In this document: in pieces, positions 1-7,561 of the stretch | How positions within the stretch are numbered: the first letter of the stretch is position 1 | Layout of the letters: each line of letters opens with the position of its first letter | Assembly (NCBI RefSeq): GCF_002931075.1 | Contig: NZ_PSTQ01000001.1 | Location: forward strand, 558,001 to 622,000 | Reading direction: 5' to 3' | Source: Pseudoclavibacter sp. AY1F1 | GTDB taxonomy: Bacteria > Actinomycetota > Actinomycetes > Actinomycetales > Microbacteriaceae | DNA length: 64,000 nucleotides | Made by a program: the position numbers and the translations under genes | Notes under the pieces: generated by a model | What the model was told of the DNA's origin: nothing | The model's database searches: none | Seen by the model: only the letters and a program-made list of their open reading frames with translations

Positions 1-725
1 GCACGACCGGAGGCCAGTTCGGCTTCCAGGACCACACGCCGCCCGCGGCCGCGCCTTCAGTGGCATGGCCGGGAACGAACCGGAACGTGCGCGACCACGA
101 CTTCGTGCCCGCCAGCGCCGCCGACTGGCCCGGCCTCTACGGCACCGAAGGGCAAGGGTCAGGACTCGGCGGGAAGCAGTTCGTCGCGCACTACTCCGGC
201 CCCGGCTACGACTACTGGGTCTGCGAATACGACCCCGAGACCCGCCAGGTGTTCGGGTACGCCTGCATCGTCGGGCACGGCGACGGCGAGTACGGCTAGG
301 CCGACTTGAACGAGCTCGAGGCGACCAAGATCGACGTGTTCAACCCAGCATCCTCGGGCCCCTCCAACTGGACCGTCAAGACAGCCGCGATCCACCGCGA
401 CAGCGACTTCGAAGACCTCCCATCGGAGCAGCGATACGCGCACCAGCACCTCGACAAGTACCGCGGCCAGGTCCTCGACCAGCTCGACCGGTCTGATCGC
501 GATGAGGTGAACAGCCGAGTCTCCCAGTGGCAGGCCGCCGTGCTGAGATTGCGAGAAACCGCTGATGGGTCCTGGAGCACGCGTGCGGTCGCGTCGGTCG
601 ATGTGGTCGCCGCTCAGCGCGAGGTGGAGGCGCTCACTACAGAGCACGGCCTCGTCTTCGACCCGGCCGATGGAGGGTCGTTCACGGTCGCGGAGCAGCA
701 TGCTGAGAACGAGCTCCCCGAGTGA
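1..725 (+). pseudogene. DUF2958-like protein, 5' truncated by window edge and interrupted by TAG
   Basis: The frame is open from the left edge, reads through a stretch (FVAHYSGPGYDYWVCEYD, then RQVFGYACIVGHGDGEYG) typical of DUF2958-like proteins carried by plasmids and integrative elements, and hits TAG at 297-299. The same frame resumes at once with ADLNELEATKID and stays open to TGA at 723-725. In the family this region reads roughly GEYG-Y/W-x-D/S-L-x-E-L without a break, so the TAG probably replaces a Tyr or Trp codon. The downstream part (about 140 residues) is hydrophilic and I do not recognise it. The gene is either a nonsense-mutated pseudogene or carries a base error. The upstream start lies outside the window. 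Function is unknown. Confidence 0.6.
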
Positions 726-742
726 CGTCGCACAACGACGAA

Positions 743-773
743 GCCGCCCCGATGCATCTCTGTGCGGGGCGGC
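743..773. terminator. Bidirectional hairpin terminator
   Basis: A 9-bp perfect stem (GCCGCCCCG at 743-751, CGGGGCGGC at 765-773) lies between two convergent genes, the DUF2958-like frame ending at 725 and the small membrane protein ending at 789. Confidence 0.75.
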
Positions 774-788
774 TTGGTGGGAAGGCGG

Positions 789-983
789 TCAGCGGACGAG
801 GATCGTTGCCCCTGCGAGCACAGCGCTCCAAAACCGGACAGCGATAGCCAGCCCGATGAGGATTCCACGCATGGACTTCACTGACTCGGAGTAGCCGCGA
901 TCGGCGCCGGGTCCGCGCTCGATGATCGGGATGAGTTCGATTGGAGAGGAAGCTGCGGGGAGGGGGTGCGTCGTGGTGGTCAT
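789..983 (-). CDS. Small membrane protein, unknown function
   Basis: A 64-residue protein with a Thr/Pro-rich N-terminus and one hydrophobic segment at its C-terminal end (about residues 43-63, GILIGLAIAV then WSAVLAGATILV). I chose the start at 983 because GGAG stands seven bases before it. The ORF could also start at 995, inside a frame that provides that same GGAG. The promoter-like decamer at 1019-1028 lies 36 bases upstream. No family recognised. It is convergent with the DUF2958-like gene and probably encodes a single-pass membrane peptide of the mobile element. Confidence 0.6.
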   Translation of the reverse strand: MTTTTHPLPAASSPIELIPIIERGPGADRGYSESVKSMRGILIGLAIAVRFWSAVLAGATILVR

Positions 984-1018
984 GTGAGGCTCCATGGTTT
1001 GGATGGGGGTGTCCTCTC

Positions 1019-1028
1019 CTATGCGGGC
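1019..1028 (-). promoter_or_regulatory. CCCCGCATAG-type element promoter (variant GCCCGCATAG)
   Basis: On the minus strand this reads GCCCGCATAG, one base away from the decamer found at five other places in the first 23 kb. The small membrane protein starts 36 bases downstream. I infer a -10 box (CATAGn) with a conserved C-rich extension. Confidence 0.5.
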
Positions 1029-1093
1029 AGTGACGACGAACCCCGCCGCACGCGGTGCATGACGGGGTTCGAGGTCCTACTGATCTGGGCGCG

Positions 1094-2158
1094 CTAGGCC
1101 TTGCGGCGATGCTGGAGCACGAGAGCGGTCAGCGCGACGAGCGCTGCACCTGCCAGCCCCAGCGTCCAGGGCAGCGCCGCGTCGCCGGTGGTTGCGAGGA
1201 CGGAGGAGCCAGTCTCAGCCTCGTGCCCGGCCTCGGCGGGCGCCACGGCGGCAGCATGCGTCTCAGACTCGACCGGAGCAGGTGTACTGGTTGCTTCCGG
1301 GGCGGGGGTAACCTCCACCGTCTCGATGGGCGTGGTCGACGGCGTGACGCTCGGGTCCGTCACGACTGCGCCGGCCGGGAGCGCGCACGAGCTCACACCC
1401 GCGAAGGAGACGCCGTTGATGATGCCGCCGTTGATGATCGCGTCCTGGTCGATGGGCGTGACAGCGAGGTCGTACACCTTGAGAACGCTCGTCAACTGCG
1501 CCAGGTATGTGCAGTGGAAGGCGGTGTTGGTCGGCATCCATTCGGACGCGAGGCGCATGCCTTTCGCCGAGTTCGCACGCCCCTCGACCGCCTGCAGGTT
1601 CATCGGGTCGTTGGCGAGTGCTTCACGCTTGGTGGCATCCCACTCGTTCGCGCCACCGGTCCATGCGGCGGCGAGCGGGATGATGTGGTCGATCTGGACA
1701 GCACCGGACGTCGCGACGCCGCGGGTGAAGGGGATCGCCTCGCCCGTGTACGGGTCCTGGAGGGTCCCGCGTTCGACGATGCAGTCGCTCCCGTCGCGGA
1801 GGACGACGTTCGTGAGGTCGCGCTGGAGCATGTCGTTGCGGGCGTCGCACCCGTTGCCGTCCGGGTCAGCCCAGTGCTTGAACAGGTCGCGGTCGTATCC
1901 CGTCGCAGACGAGTTCACGGTCCGCAGCCCCTCAGCGGCAGCTGCGACCGCGGCACCGTCCACGTACCAGGCGCCGTCGACCTGAGATGCGAACCCGGCG
2001 TCGATCAGCGGCGCGACGTTGCTCTTGGCCACGTCCAGCGTGATCGGCGCCTGCGTCGCGGCCGGTGCGGCGAACGCGGGGGAGGCGACGGCGGTTGAGG
2101 CGGTCAGGGCGAGGAACGCGCCGGCAGTGGCGGTGCGGAGGGTGGAGAAGAGAGACAT
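1094..2158 (-). CDS. Secreted HNH (DUF1524-type) nuclease with LATTG sortase anchor
   Basis: This 354-residue protein has a Sec signal peptide (residues 1-30, cut after AFA), a nuclease domain, a Pro/Glu/Thr-rich spacer, and a C-terminal LATTG motif (about 321-325) followed by a hydrophobic helix and the basic tail HRRKA. The nuclease domain shows DHIIPLAAAW at about 157-166, then NDPMNL and ANSAKG, the layout of secreted actinobacterial HNH proteins related to the GmrSD C-terminal domain. Class E sortases accept LAxTG, so I infer covalent attachment to the cell wall. A GGAAGG ribosome site precedes ATG, and the CCCCGCATAG element lies 37 bases upstream. It probably degrades DNA at the cell surface; the substrate is not proven. 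Confidence 0.85.
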   Translation of the reverse strand: MSLFSTLRTATAGAFLALTASTAVASPAFAAPAATQAPITLDVAKSNVAPLIDAGFASQVDGAWYVDGAAVAAAAEGLRTVNSSATGYDRDLFKHWADPDGNGCDARNDMLQRDLTNVVLRDGSDCIVERGTLQDPYTGEAIPFTRGVATSGAVQIDHIIPLAAAWTGGANEWDATKREALANDPMNLQAVEGRANSAKGMRLASEWMPTNTAFHCTYLAQLTSVLKVYDLAVTPIDQDAIINGGIINGVSFAGVSSCALPAGAVVTDPSVTPSTTPIETVEVTPAPEATSTPAPVESETHAAAVAPAEAGHEAETGSSVLATTGDAALPWTLGLAGAALVALTALVLQHRRKA

Positions 2159-2194
2159 GCGTGCCTTCCAGGCTAGGACGAGCTGACACCTTCC

Positions 2195-2204
2195 CTATGC
2201 GGGG
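2195..2204 (-). promoter_or_regulatory. CCCCGCATAG element promoter for the HNH nuclease
   Basis: Exact decamer on the minus strand. Its last G is 37 bases before the ATG at 2158. It faces away from a second exact copy at 2340-2349 in the same divergent intergenic region. Confidence 0.6.
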
Positions 2205-2339
2205 ACGCGCGGCGCAGCTCGTGATTCACCGACGCGCCTTTCGAGCGGCGGGGTCGACTGTGCGTGCTGGTGAATGCCCGATTGCGGGAAACGACCTGGG
2301 TATTGCGTATCGCGGTTGGGAAGACCAGCCGTTTCTGGC

Positions 2340-2349
2340 CCCCGCATAG
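2340..2349 (+). promoter_or_regulatory. CCCCGCATAG element promoter for the glycine-rich protein
   Basis: Exact decamer on the plus strand, about 145 bases before the likely start of the glycine-rich exported protein. This gives a long leader, unlike the leaderless geometry at 3622 and 4560. Confidence 0.55.
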
Positions 2350-2493
2350 CCTGTTGTCGTTGTCGCCGCAGATCGGCGAGTGTTCATCACCGTCGGGCCC
2401 ACGTGACCTCTCGAACAGTGAACCGACGACGCTCGGTGGCCAACATCTGGCCGCCTCCCCGTGATGGGGAATCTTCTGGAGGACATGCCACTC

Positions 2494-3549
2494 GTGACGA
2501 ACAACGAACACGCCAAACGCGGAGTCTCGCGACGCTCGCTCGTGAACGGAGCCGCCTGGTCGATTCCGGTCATCGCCGTCGCCACGGCCACCCCGTTCGC
2601 TTCGGCGTCCTGCGGCACGCCCGGGAACGAGCTCTACGCGCCCGGCGTCTACGACCTCACGCTCCCAGACTGCGTCTCCTCCGTCACCTTCGAGGTCGTC
2701 GGCGGCGGAGCCACGGGTGCAGCCGCCGGGCTGATCCAGGGAACGCTCGCACTGCCGAGCCGGGGCGTGACGCTGCGACTCGTTGTCGGCGCAAACGGCG
2801 GTTTCTCGTCCAGCACCACGGTCGGCGCCGTCGGCGGCGCAGGCTATGGCGCGGGCGGCTCTGCTCAGCCCAGCGCACGAGGCAGCTCAGCAGGCGGCGG
2901 TGGGTCGGCCATCCTCATCGGCACGACCCCGTACGTCGTCGCGGGTGGAGCCGGCGGAACCCCCACGACCAACGCCAACGGCAACCCATCCGGCCCCACC
3001 TGGGGCGGATATGGGGCGACGACAAGCCCTCTGAACGGCGCGCCGTACGGCAACTCCAACGGTGGCCCCACCCCTGGCAACGGGCGCGGGCGCACCGCCA
3101 ACTTCTACGAGGGAACGACGCTCACCCGAACGAACGTCGCTGGTGGACAGCCTGGCAGGGCAGCAAATGCTGGTACTGGCGGCGCCGGGGGCGCAGGACT
3201 CGCGTACAACAACTTCCCGACGGAGTTCACCGCGGTTTCGCCGGTCACTGGCGGCGCGGGCGGCAACTTCGGAACGGGATCCAATGGCGGTGGCAACGGA
3301 GGCGCCGGATTCCTCATGACCTCGGGCGCGATCCAGGGTGTCACCGGTGCAGGCGGCGGAGGTTACGCCGGCGGAGGAGGTGGCGGCGGCGCGATCGCGC
3401 GTCACACCGCGAGTGGCTTCGTGCACACATACACGACTGGCGGCGGAGGCGGCTCGTCCTACACCGGCGGCGCTGGAGTCGCAACGACCCTCGTCGGGAC
3501 CGGCACGGCCGGGCTGAACGCCGGACTCATCCGTATCTCCTGGACCTGA
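2494..3549 (+). CDS. Exported glycine-rich repeat protein
   Basis: A protein of about 351 residues. The N-terminus has a twin-arginine-like signal (SRRSLVNGAAWSIPVIAV, then ATATPFASAS) and the mature part has the glycine-rich domain seen in many secreted bacterial proteins: a short beta-rich opening (LTLPDCVSSVTFEVV) followed by Gly/Ala/Asn/Ser repeats to the end. I chose GTG at 2494 because GGAGG at 2478-2482 is 11 bases upstream; ATG at 2485 would leave only two bases. It shares its signal and domain plan with the minus-strand gene at 23095-24195. It has no sortase motif. A surface or matrix role is likely; nothing shows enzymatic activity. Confidence 0.75.
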   Translation: MTNNEHAKRGVSRRSLVNGAAWSIPVIAVATATPFASASCGTPGNELYAPGVYDLTLPDCVSSVTFEVVGGGATGAAAGLIQGTLALPSRGVTLRLVVGANGGFSSSTTVGAVGGAGYGAGGSAQPSARGSSAGGGGSAILIGTTPYVVAGGAGGTPTTNANGNPSGPTWGGYGATTSPLNGAPYGNSNGGPTPGNGRGRTANFYEGTTLTRTNVAGGQPGRAANAGTGGAGGAGLAYNNFPTEFTAVSPVTGGAGGNFGTGSNGGGNGGAGFLMTSGAIQGVTGAGGGGYAGGGGGGGAIARHTASGFVHTYTTGGGGGSSYTGGAGVATTLVGTGTAGLNAGLIRISWT

Positions 3550-3556
3550 TCCGGAA

Positions 3557-3596
3557 CGCCCCACCCGCGCATCCCCGGTGATGCGTGGGTGGGGCG
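3557..3596 (+). terminator. Hairpin terminator after the glycine-rich gene
   Basis: A 17-bp stem with one mismatch (3557-3573 pairing 3580-3596) and a six-base loop starts eight bases after the stop codon at 3549. No T-run follows. Confidence 0.8.
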
Positions 3597-3621
3597 TATC
3601 CCGTGGTCGGCATCCGACAGC

Positions 3622-3631
3622 CCCCGCATAG
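3622..3631 (+). promoter_or_regulatory. CCCCGCATAG element promoter, leaderless, for the methylase
   Basis: Exact decamer. Reading CATAGC as the -10 box leaves six bases (TGGGGC) before ATG at 3639, so transcription would begin at or next to the start codon. The same geometry recurs at 4560-4569. No convincing -35 box. Confidence 0.65.
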
Positions 3632-3638
3632 CTGGGGC

Positions 3639-4544
3639 ATGACCACGCGATACGCGAGCCCGCTCCGCTACCCCGGCGGCAAAGCCCGCATGACGTCGTG
3701 GCTCGCCGATCGGATGCTCTCAAGCCCATCCATGCTCGACATCGAGGTCTGGATCGAACCGTTCGGCGGAGGCCTCGGGGCCGCGCTGACGGCGCTGCTC
3801 GACCACGACATCCCGGAAGTGTGGGCGTGCGAGCTCAACCCCGCCCTGCACGCGTTCTGGACGTGCGCGCTCGATAGCGACGCCCTCGCTGACCGCGTCG
3901 AACGGACGACGGCGACGCTCGACCTGTTCTGGCGTAGCCGCGACCTCGTCGCCGCATCGCTGGCCGGCGAGCAAATCCCCGTCGACGAGCGCGGGTATGC
4001 CGCGTTCGTGCTGAACCGGTGCTCGCGCTGCGGCATGGTGCTCGGCAACGTCGGCCCCATGGGCGGGAAAGCGCAGACCGGGAAGTGGCTTGTGGACGCG
4101 CGGTTCGCGCGCCCCGACCGTCTCGCCGACCGACTCCGTGTGATCGCGGGGCTTGGACGCTCGCGCCGGCTCATCTTGCGGGGCCATGACGGCATCTCCC
4201 GGATCGAGGAGCTGCCCGGGTCCGGTATCGAGCACGAGGTGTTCGTGTTCGCGGATCCGCCGTACGTCGGCGTCGGAAACCGGCTCTACGCGGAAGGCAT
4301 GGACGCGGGCCTGCACCAGCGACTCGCGACGGCGCTCGATCGGTGCCCGGCGCCGTGGGCGCTGACGTACGACGAGCATCCGGACGTCGCCGAGCTCTAC
4401 CGAGGCCATCGCATCGACCGGTTCGAGATCCCGCACTCCGCGCATCACGGGAAGGTCGGGGCCGAGTACCTCATCACGCCGCACTGGTCCGCGCCGGTGC
4501 TCTCGAATCCGCTCGGGAAGGGTGCCCTGGAGCGGGTCGCGTAG
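3639..4544 (+). CDS. DNA adenine methylase, D12/Dam class
   Basis: A 301-residue N6-adenine methyltransferase. The N-terminus carries SPLRYPGGKARM (residues 7-18), the AdoMet-binding FGGG lies at 42-45, and the catalytic DPPY at 206-209. The order FGGG then DPPY is that of the alpha/D12 (Dam-like) class. I chose ATG 3639 rather than the longer ORF because YPGGK begins close to it and the promoter-like decamer sits directly before it. There is no adjacent restriction gene, so it is more likely an orphan methylase of the mobile element than half of a restriction-modification pair. The recognition sequence cannot be read from the protein. Confidence 0.9.
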   Translation: MTTRYASPLRYPGGKARMTSWLADRMLSSPSMLDIEVWIEPFGGGLGAALTALLDHDIPEVWACELNPALHAFWTCALDSDALADRVERTTATLDLFWRSRDLVAASLAGEQIPVDERGYAAFVLNRCSRCGMVLGNVGPMGGKAQTGKWLVDARFARPDRLADRLRVIAGLGRSRRLILRGHDGISRIEELPGSGIEHEVFVFADPPYVGVGNRLYAEGMDAGLHQRLATALDRCPAPWALTYDEHPDVAELYRGHRIDRFEIPHSAHHGKVGAEYLITPHWSAPVLSNPLGKGALERVA

Positions 4545-4559
4545 GTGCCGGGGAGCGGT

Positions 4560-4569
4560 CCCCGCATAG
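4560..4569 (+). promoter_or_regulatory. CCCCGCATAG element promoter, leaderless, for the 4577 gene
   Basis: Exact decamer. CATAGA plus six bases (TGCCGC) leads straight to ATG at 4577, the same spacing as at the methylase gene 938 bases upstream. Confidence 0.65.
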
Positions 4570-4576
4570 ATGCCGC

Positions 4577-5347
4577 ATGAGCACAGCAGAGGCTACGGCC
4601 ACCACAGAATCCACCACCGTCACCACCGCACCGGCACCCAACCCCATCGAGGTCGCCCGCGCCACGGAAGTCGCCATCCAAGACGGCCTCGAGGCGGCAC
4701 GCCGCGTCACCGTCCAGGAGACGCTCGTCAAGCTCCTCCAGGGGCCGATCGCGGCCGACCGCAGTAAGGCGCTGCTGGCCATGCGCCTGCGCCGGTCCCG
4801 CATCGTCGAGTCCGATTACAAGACGAAGACGGCGTACAACAAGGCCCTCAAGGAAGCCAGCACCCTCGAGACACCGCTCGGCGGCCTCTCGTACAAGTCC
4901 CCGGGCACCGCGAAGGCGTCCATCGACGACGCTGCCGGCCACCTGACCTGGGCGCTCGAGAACGACGCCGACAGCGTCGAGGAGTACCAGGAGATCGACG
5001 CCGAGCGCATCCACGAGGCGATGGCGCTGCTGCTCGAGCACGCGCCCGAGCTGGTCGTGACCCGCAAGCGCGTCACCGACGAGGCGACGGCCGCTCACCT
5101 CGCGGCGGCGGTGCGCAGCGACGACGGCACCGTCAAGCTGCCCGTCGGCAAGGAACCAGTCCTCTCCACGGTCGAGTTCATCAAGTACTCCATTCCTACG
5201 GCAGAGAACACCGCCTGGTCCGCATCCAAGTCGAAGTCCGCCGGCGAAGACGTCGTCGACTCATGGCTGGAAGGCAACCGCGAGAACATCATCGCCCTGA
5301 TCGCAGGCATCGTCTCGAGCTCAACCGCAGGTGATCTCCTAGGCTGA
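4577..5347 (+). CDS. Hypothetical protein of the mobile element
   Basis: A 256-residue soluble protein that I do not recognise. The first 25 residues are Ala/Thr-rich and likely disordered. The middle is charged and helical (for example YKTKTAYNKALKEAS, then SIDDAAGHLTWALEND), followed by an Asp/Glu-rich helical part and a Ser-rich tail (KSKSAGEDVVDSW). There is no signal peptide or membrane segment. The start is fixed by the promoter-like decamer placed six bases plus a hexamer before ATG. It lies 32 bases after the methylase gene but has its own promoter copy, so the two are probably co-regulated rather than simply co-transcribed. Confidence 0.7.
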   Translation: MSTAEATATTESTTVTTAPAPNPIEVARATEVAIQDGLEAARRVTVQETLVKLLQGPIAADRSKALLAMRLRRSRIVESDYKTKTAYNKALKEASTLETPLGGLSYKSPGTAKASIDDAAGHLTWALENDADSVEEYQEIDAERIHEAMALLLEHAPELVVTRKRVTDEATAAHLAAAVRSDDGTVKLPVGKEPVLSTVEFIKYSIPTAENTAWSASKSKSAGEDVVDSWLEGNRENIIALIAGIVSSSTAGDLLG

Positions 5348-5395
5348 TCGGCTCGTCCCACGCCATCGCGCGGCTGCAGCATCTCTTCAGTGCTC

Positions 5396-5920
5396 TCAGC
5401 TCATCGCGCCAGGCCAGCCTCCATCAGCCTTGGAGCGGCGTGCGTGCGCGCGCGCCTTCATCCGGTTGCCACAGACCGCCATCGAGCACCACCTGGCAGT
5501 ACCAGGGCGACTGTGGTCGACGAGGAACTGGGTGCATTTGTCATTCGCGCAGGCGCGGAGGCGCCCGGGGAACTCCGTGATCACGCTCGACCACGCCAGC
5601 ACGACCCCCGCCGCAAGACGGTCGTCGTCGGGAACCTGAAGCTCCCAGGCCACACCATTCGGGGTGACGTGGGGCATCTGCACGACTTCGTCGAGGGTAC
5701 CCGCAAGCTCTCCGATCGCGCCTCGGTCCTCTCTGCGGATGATGGCCTGCAGTGCCTGTCGCACGCGTCGGAGGCGCGACAACTCGTTGGCGGATCCTGT
5801 CCCGCCCCAGCTGCGAGCGACGTCTCGCCCCGTTGCGCCCTCGAGGCTGTCGGTCGGGGTGCCCTCGATGACCGGTGCGCTGTTCAGCAGGCTCAGCAGC
5901 AGTTCCTCGTTGCGAAACAC
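5396..5920 (-). CDS. CGNR zinc finger domain protein (ABATE-type regulator)
   Basis: A 174-residue protein whose C-terminus holds the CGNR zinc finger: RACANDKCTQFLVDHS, then WCSMAVCGNRMKARAHARR, with cysteines in a C-x4-C and C-x4-C pattern ending in CGNR. The N-terminal part resembles the ABATE (stress-induced regulator) domain. Such proteins are putative transcription factors. It is divergent from the alpha/beta hydrolase at 6006 and an inverted repeat lies between them, so I infer that it controls the hydrolase. The start is GTG, with AGGAG only two bases upstream, so the exact start is uncertain. Confidence 0.8.
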   Translation of the reverse strand: MFRNEELLLSLLNSAPVIEGTPTDSLEGATGRDVARSWGGTGSANELSRLRRVRQALQAIIRREDRGAIGELAGTLDEVVQMPHVTPNGVAWELQVPDDDRLAAGVVLAWSSVITEFPGRLRACANDKCTQFLVDHSRPGTARWCSMAVCGNRMKARAHARRSKADGGWPGAMS

Positions 5921-5973
5921 CTCTCCTCGCTTTCCCGCACCTTCCGATGCGATGGAGACATGCTAGCGTCCAG

Positions 5974-6003
5974 CTAACCAGTAAAACAAGTTAAAGAGGT
6001 TAG
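5974..6003. promoter_or_regulatory. Inverted repeat, putative operator of the CGNR/hydrolase pair
   Basis: CTAACC (5974-5979) and GGTTAG (5998-6003) flank an unusually A-rich 18-base core, ending three bases before the hydrolase start codon. A protein bound here would block transcription or translation of the hydrolase. Confidence 0.45.
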
Positions 6004-6005
6004 TC

Positions 6006-6878
6006 ATGGTCACTGTCCACCACCGCGCCGTCTCCGTCGATGGGTTCGACGTCTTCTACCGCGAAGCCGGCTCTGCAAGCGCTCCCGTGCTCCTGCTTCT
6101 GCACGGGTACCCGAGCAGCTCCCACATGTTCCGGCACCTCATCCCCGCGCTGGCCGATCGGTACCGCGTCATCGCTCCGGACCACATCGGCTTCGGCCGT
6201 TCCGCTGCGCCTTCGGTCGACGAGTTCGAGTACACCTTTGCGGCCCTCGCGCGGGTGACCGGCCGGTTCCTCTCGACCATCGGGGTGGCGCACTACACGA
6301 TGTATGTCCAGGACTACGGTGCCCCGGTCGGCTGGCGCCTCGCTCTCGCCGACCCCGCTGCGGTGGTCGGGGTCATCTCCCAGAACGGCAACGCGTACGA
6401 GGAGGGCTTCGTGCCTGGATTCTGGGACCCGATCTGGGCCGACGCCGCCGAACGGACCGCCGAGACGCGCGACGCGCTCCGTCCTGCCCTCGGGCGGGAA
6501 GCCGTCGAATGGCAGTACACCCACGGCGTGCCGGACACGACGACCGTCGACCCCGACGCGTGGGAGCATGACCTCGCGCTCCTCGCCCGGCCTGGACAGG
6601 ATGACGTGCAGCTGGCGCTCTTCCGTGACTACACCACCAACCGTGACCTGTACCCCGCGGTGCACGCCTGGCTCCGCACGTCGCAGGTGCCGGTTCTTGT
6701 CGTCTGGGGGCGCAACGATGAGATCTTCGACGCCGCCGGTGCCGAGGCGTTCACCCGCGACGCTCCGCACGCTCGCGTCGAACTCTTCGATGGCGGACAC
6801 TTCCTGCTTGAGTCTCATCTGGATGAGGTCGCTGGCACCATCAGGGGCTGGCTCCGGACCAGCGATCGAAGCGCGTAG
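6006..6878 (+). CDS. Alpha/beta hydrolase, Asp-nucleophile type
   Basis: A 290-residue cytoplasmic hydrolase. The oxyanion motif HGYP is at about 33-36, the nucleophile elbow VQDYGAPVG places Asp at 103, the acid is in GRNDEIF and the catalytic His in GGHFLLE near the C-terminus. An Asp nucleophile points to the haloalkane dehalogenase, haloacetate dehalogenase and epoxide hydrolase branch rather than to serine esterases. The substrate is unknown. It is divergent from the CGNR gene. Confidence 0.85.
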   Translation: MVTVHHRAVSVDGFDVFYREAGSASAPVLLLLHGYPSSSHMFRHLIPALADRYRVIAPDHIGFGRSAAPSVDEFEYTFAALARVTGRFLSTIGVAHYTMYVQDYGAPVGWRLALADPAAVVGVISQNGNAYEEGFVPGFWDPIWADAAERTAETRDALRPALGREAVEWQYTHGVPDTTTVDPDAWEHDLALLARPGQDDVQLALFRDYTTNRDLYPAVHAWLRTSQVPVLVVWGRNDEIFDAAGAEAFTRDAPHARVELFDGGHFLLESHLDEVAGTIRGWLRTSDRSA

Positions 6879-7265
6879 AACGGCGGGCCGGGCTGTCCGC
6901 CTTCGATGTTCCCCCCGGCGGGACTGGGTGGCCGGCCGAAGAAGCGGTTGCCGCCTGCGAGCTCACGGCATGTCTTGCGGCCGGATACCCTCGAGCCTCC
7001 CGAGCATGCTCGTCACCTCCCGGTCACGAGCATCGCTCAGCCCGTGCCGCGGCGGCTCAACCACCCGTCTCCCTTGGTCGTCCGGCGAACCGCGACCTAG
7101 CTGCTTGGGGTGAGTTTCGCTTCGGGCGACTGCAAGGCCGGCTCCTTGCTCGGTCGGCACGAGGGGCCAGGCGACCCTCGTGGCAGGGCTCACAATTCCG
7201 AGCAAGGATCCCAGTCAAGCGGCGGGGGTGGAGCTAACCGGCGCGGGTCCCACCAGCGACGGCCC

Positions 7266-7410
7266 CGGTCTGCGTTGAACGACGCTCAGACCACAGCCAG
7301 CACGTCCGAGGGATAAGGCCCACGCACGCGGCCCGCCACGAGTCGAGATGCGCGACCGCGACACTGCGCGCATCCGCTTCGGTCGCCCATCGCAGGGTGC
7401 TGCCTGTCAT
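7266..7410 (-). pseudogene. GNAT acetyltransferase relic
   Basis: On the minus strand, ATG at 7410 begins a frame reading LRWATEADARSVAVAHLDS then WRAACVGLIP, which matches the start of GNAT acetyltransferases (xRxATEADA..VAxxHxxSWRxAYxGLIP). Immediately after GLIP the continuation SDVLAVV and then LSVVQRR appears only in other frames, so at least two frameshifts are present. The core acetyl-CoA binding part is missing. The rest of the gap 6879-7561 holds no gene I can support. Confidence 0.45.
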
Positions 7411-7561
7411 GCGTTCACGATATCGCTCGGTCGGCTCGTGGTTCGTGGAAACCGCAATCGACAGGCGCCCGCGTCGGGTCGCGCAAGTCGCGGACTTGCT
7501 GCTTCCGTAGCGTCATGTGGTGCAGTGGATGCAATCCCGCCCACCCAGAGGAAGGCCGCAC

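Noticed and set aside
2274-3581. Plus-strand ORF of 435 codons overlapping the glycine-rich gene
   Set aside because: It is an Arg-rich shadow in another frame. The chosen frame has a signal sequence and a domain.
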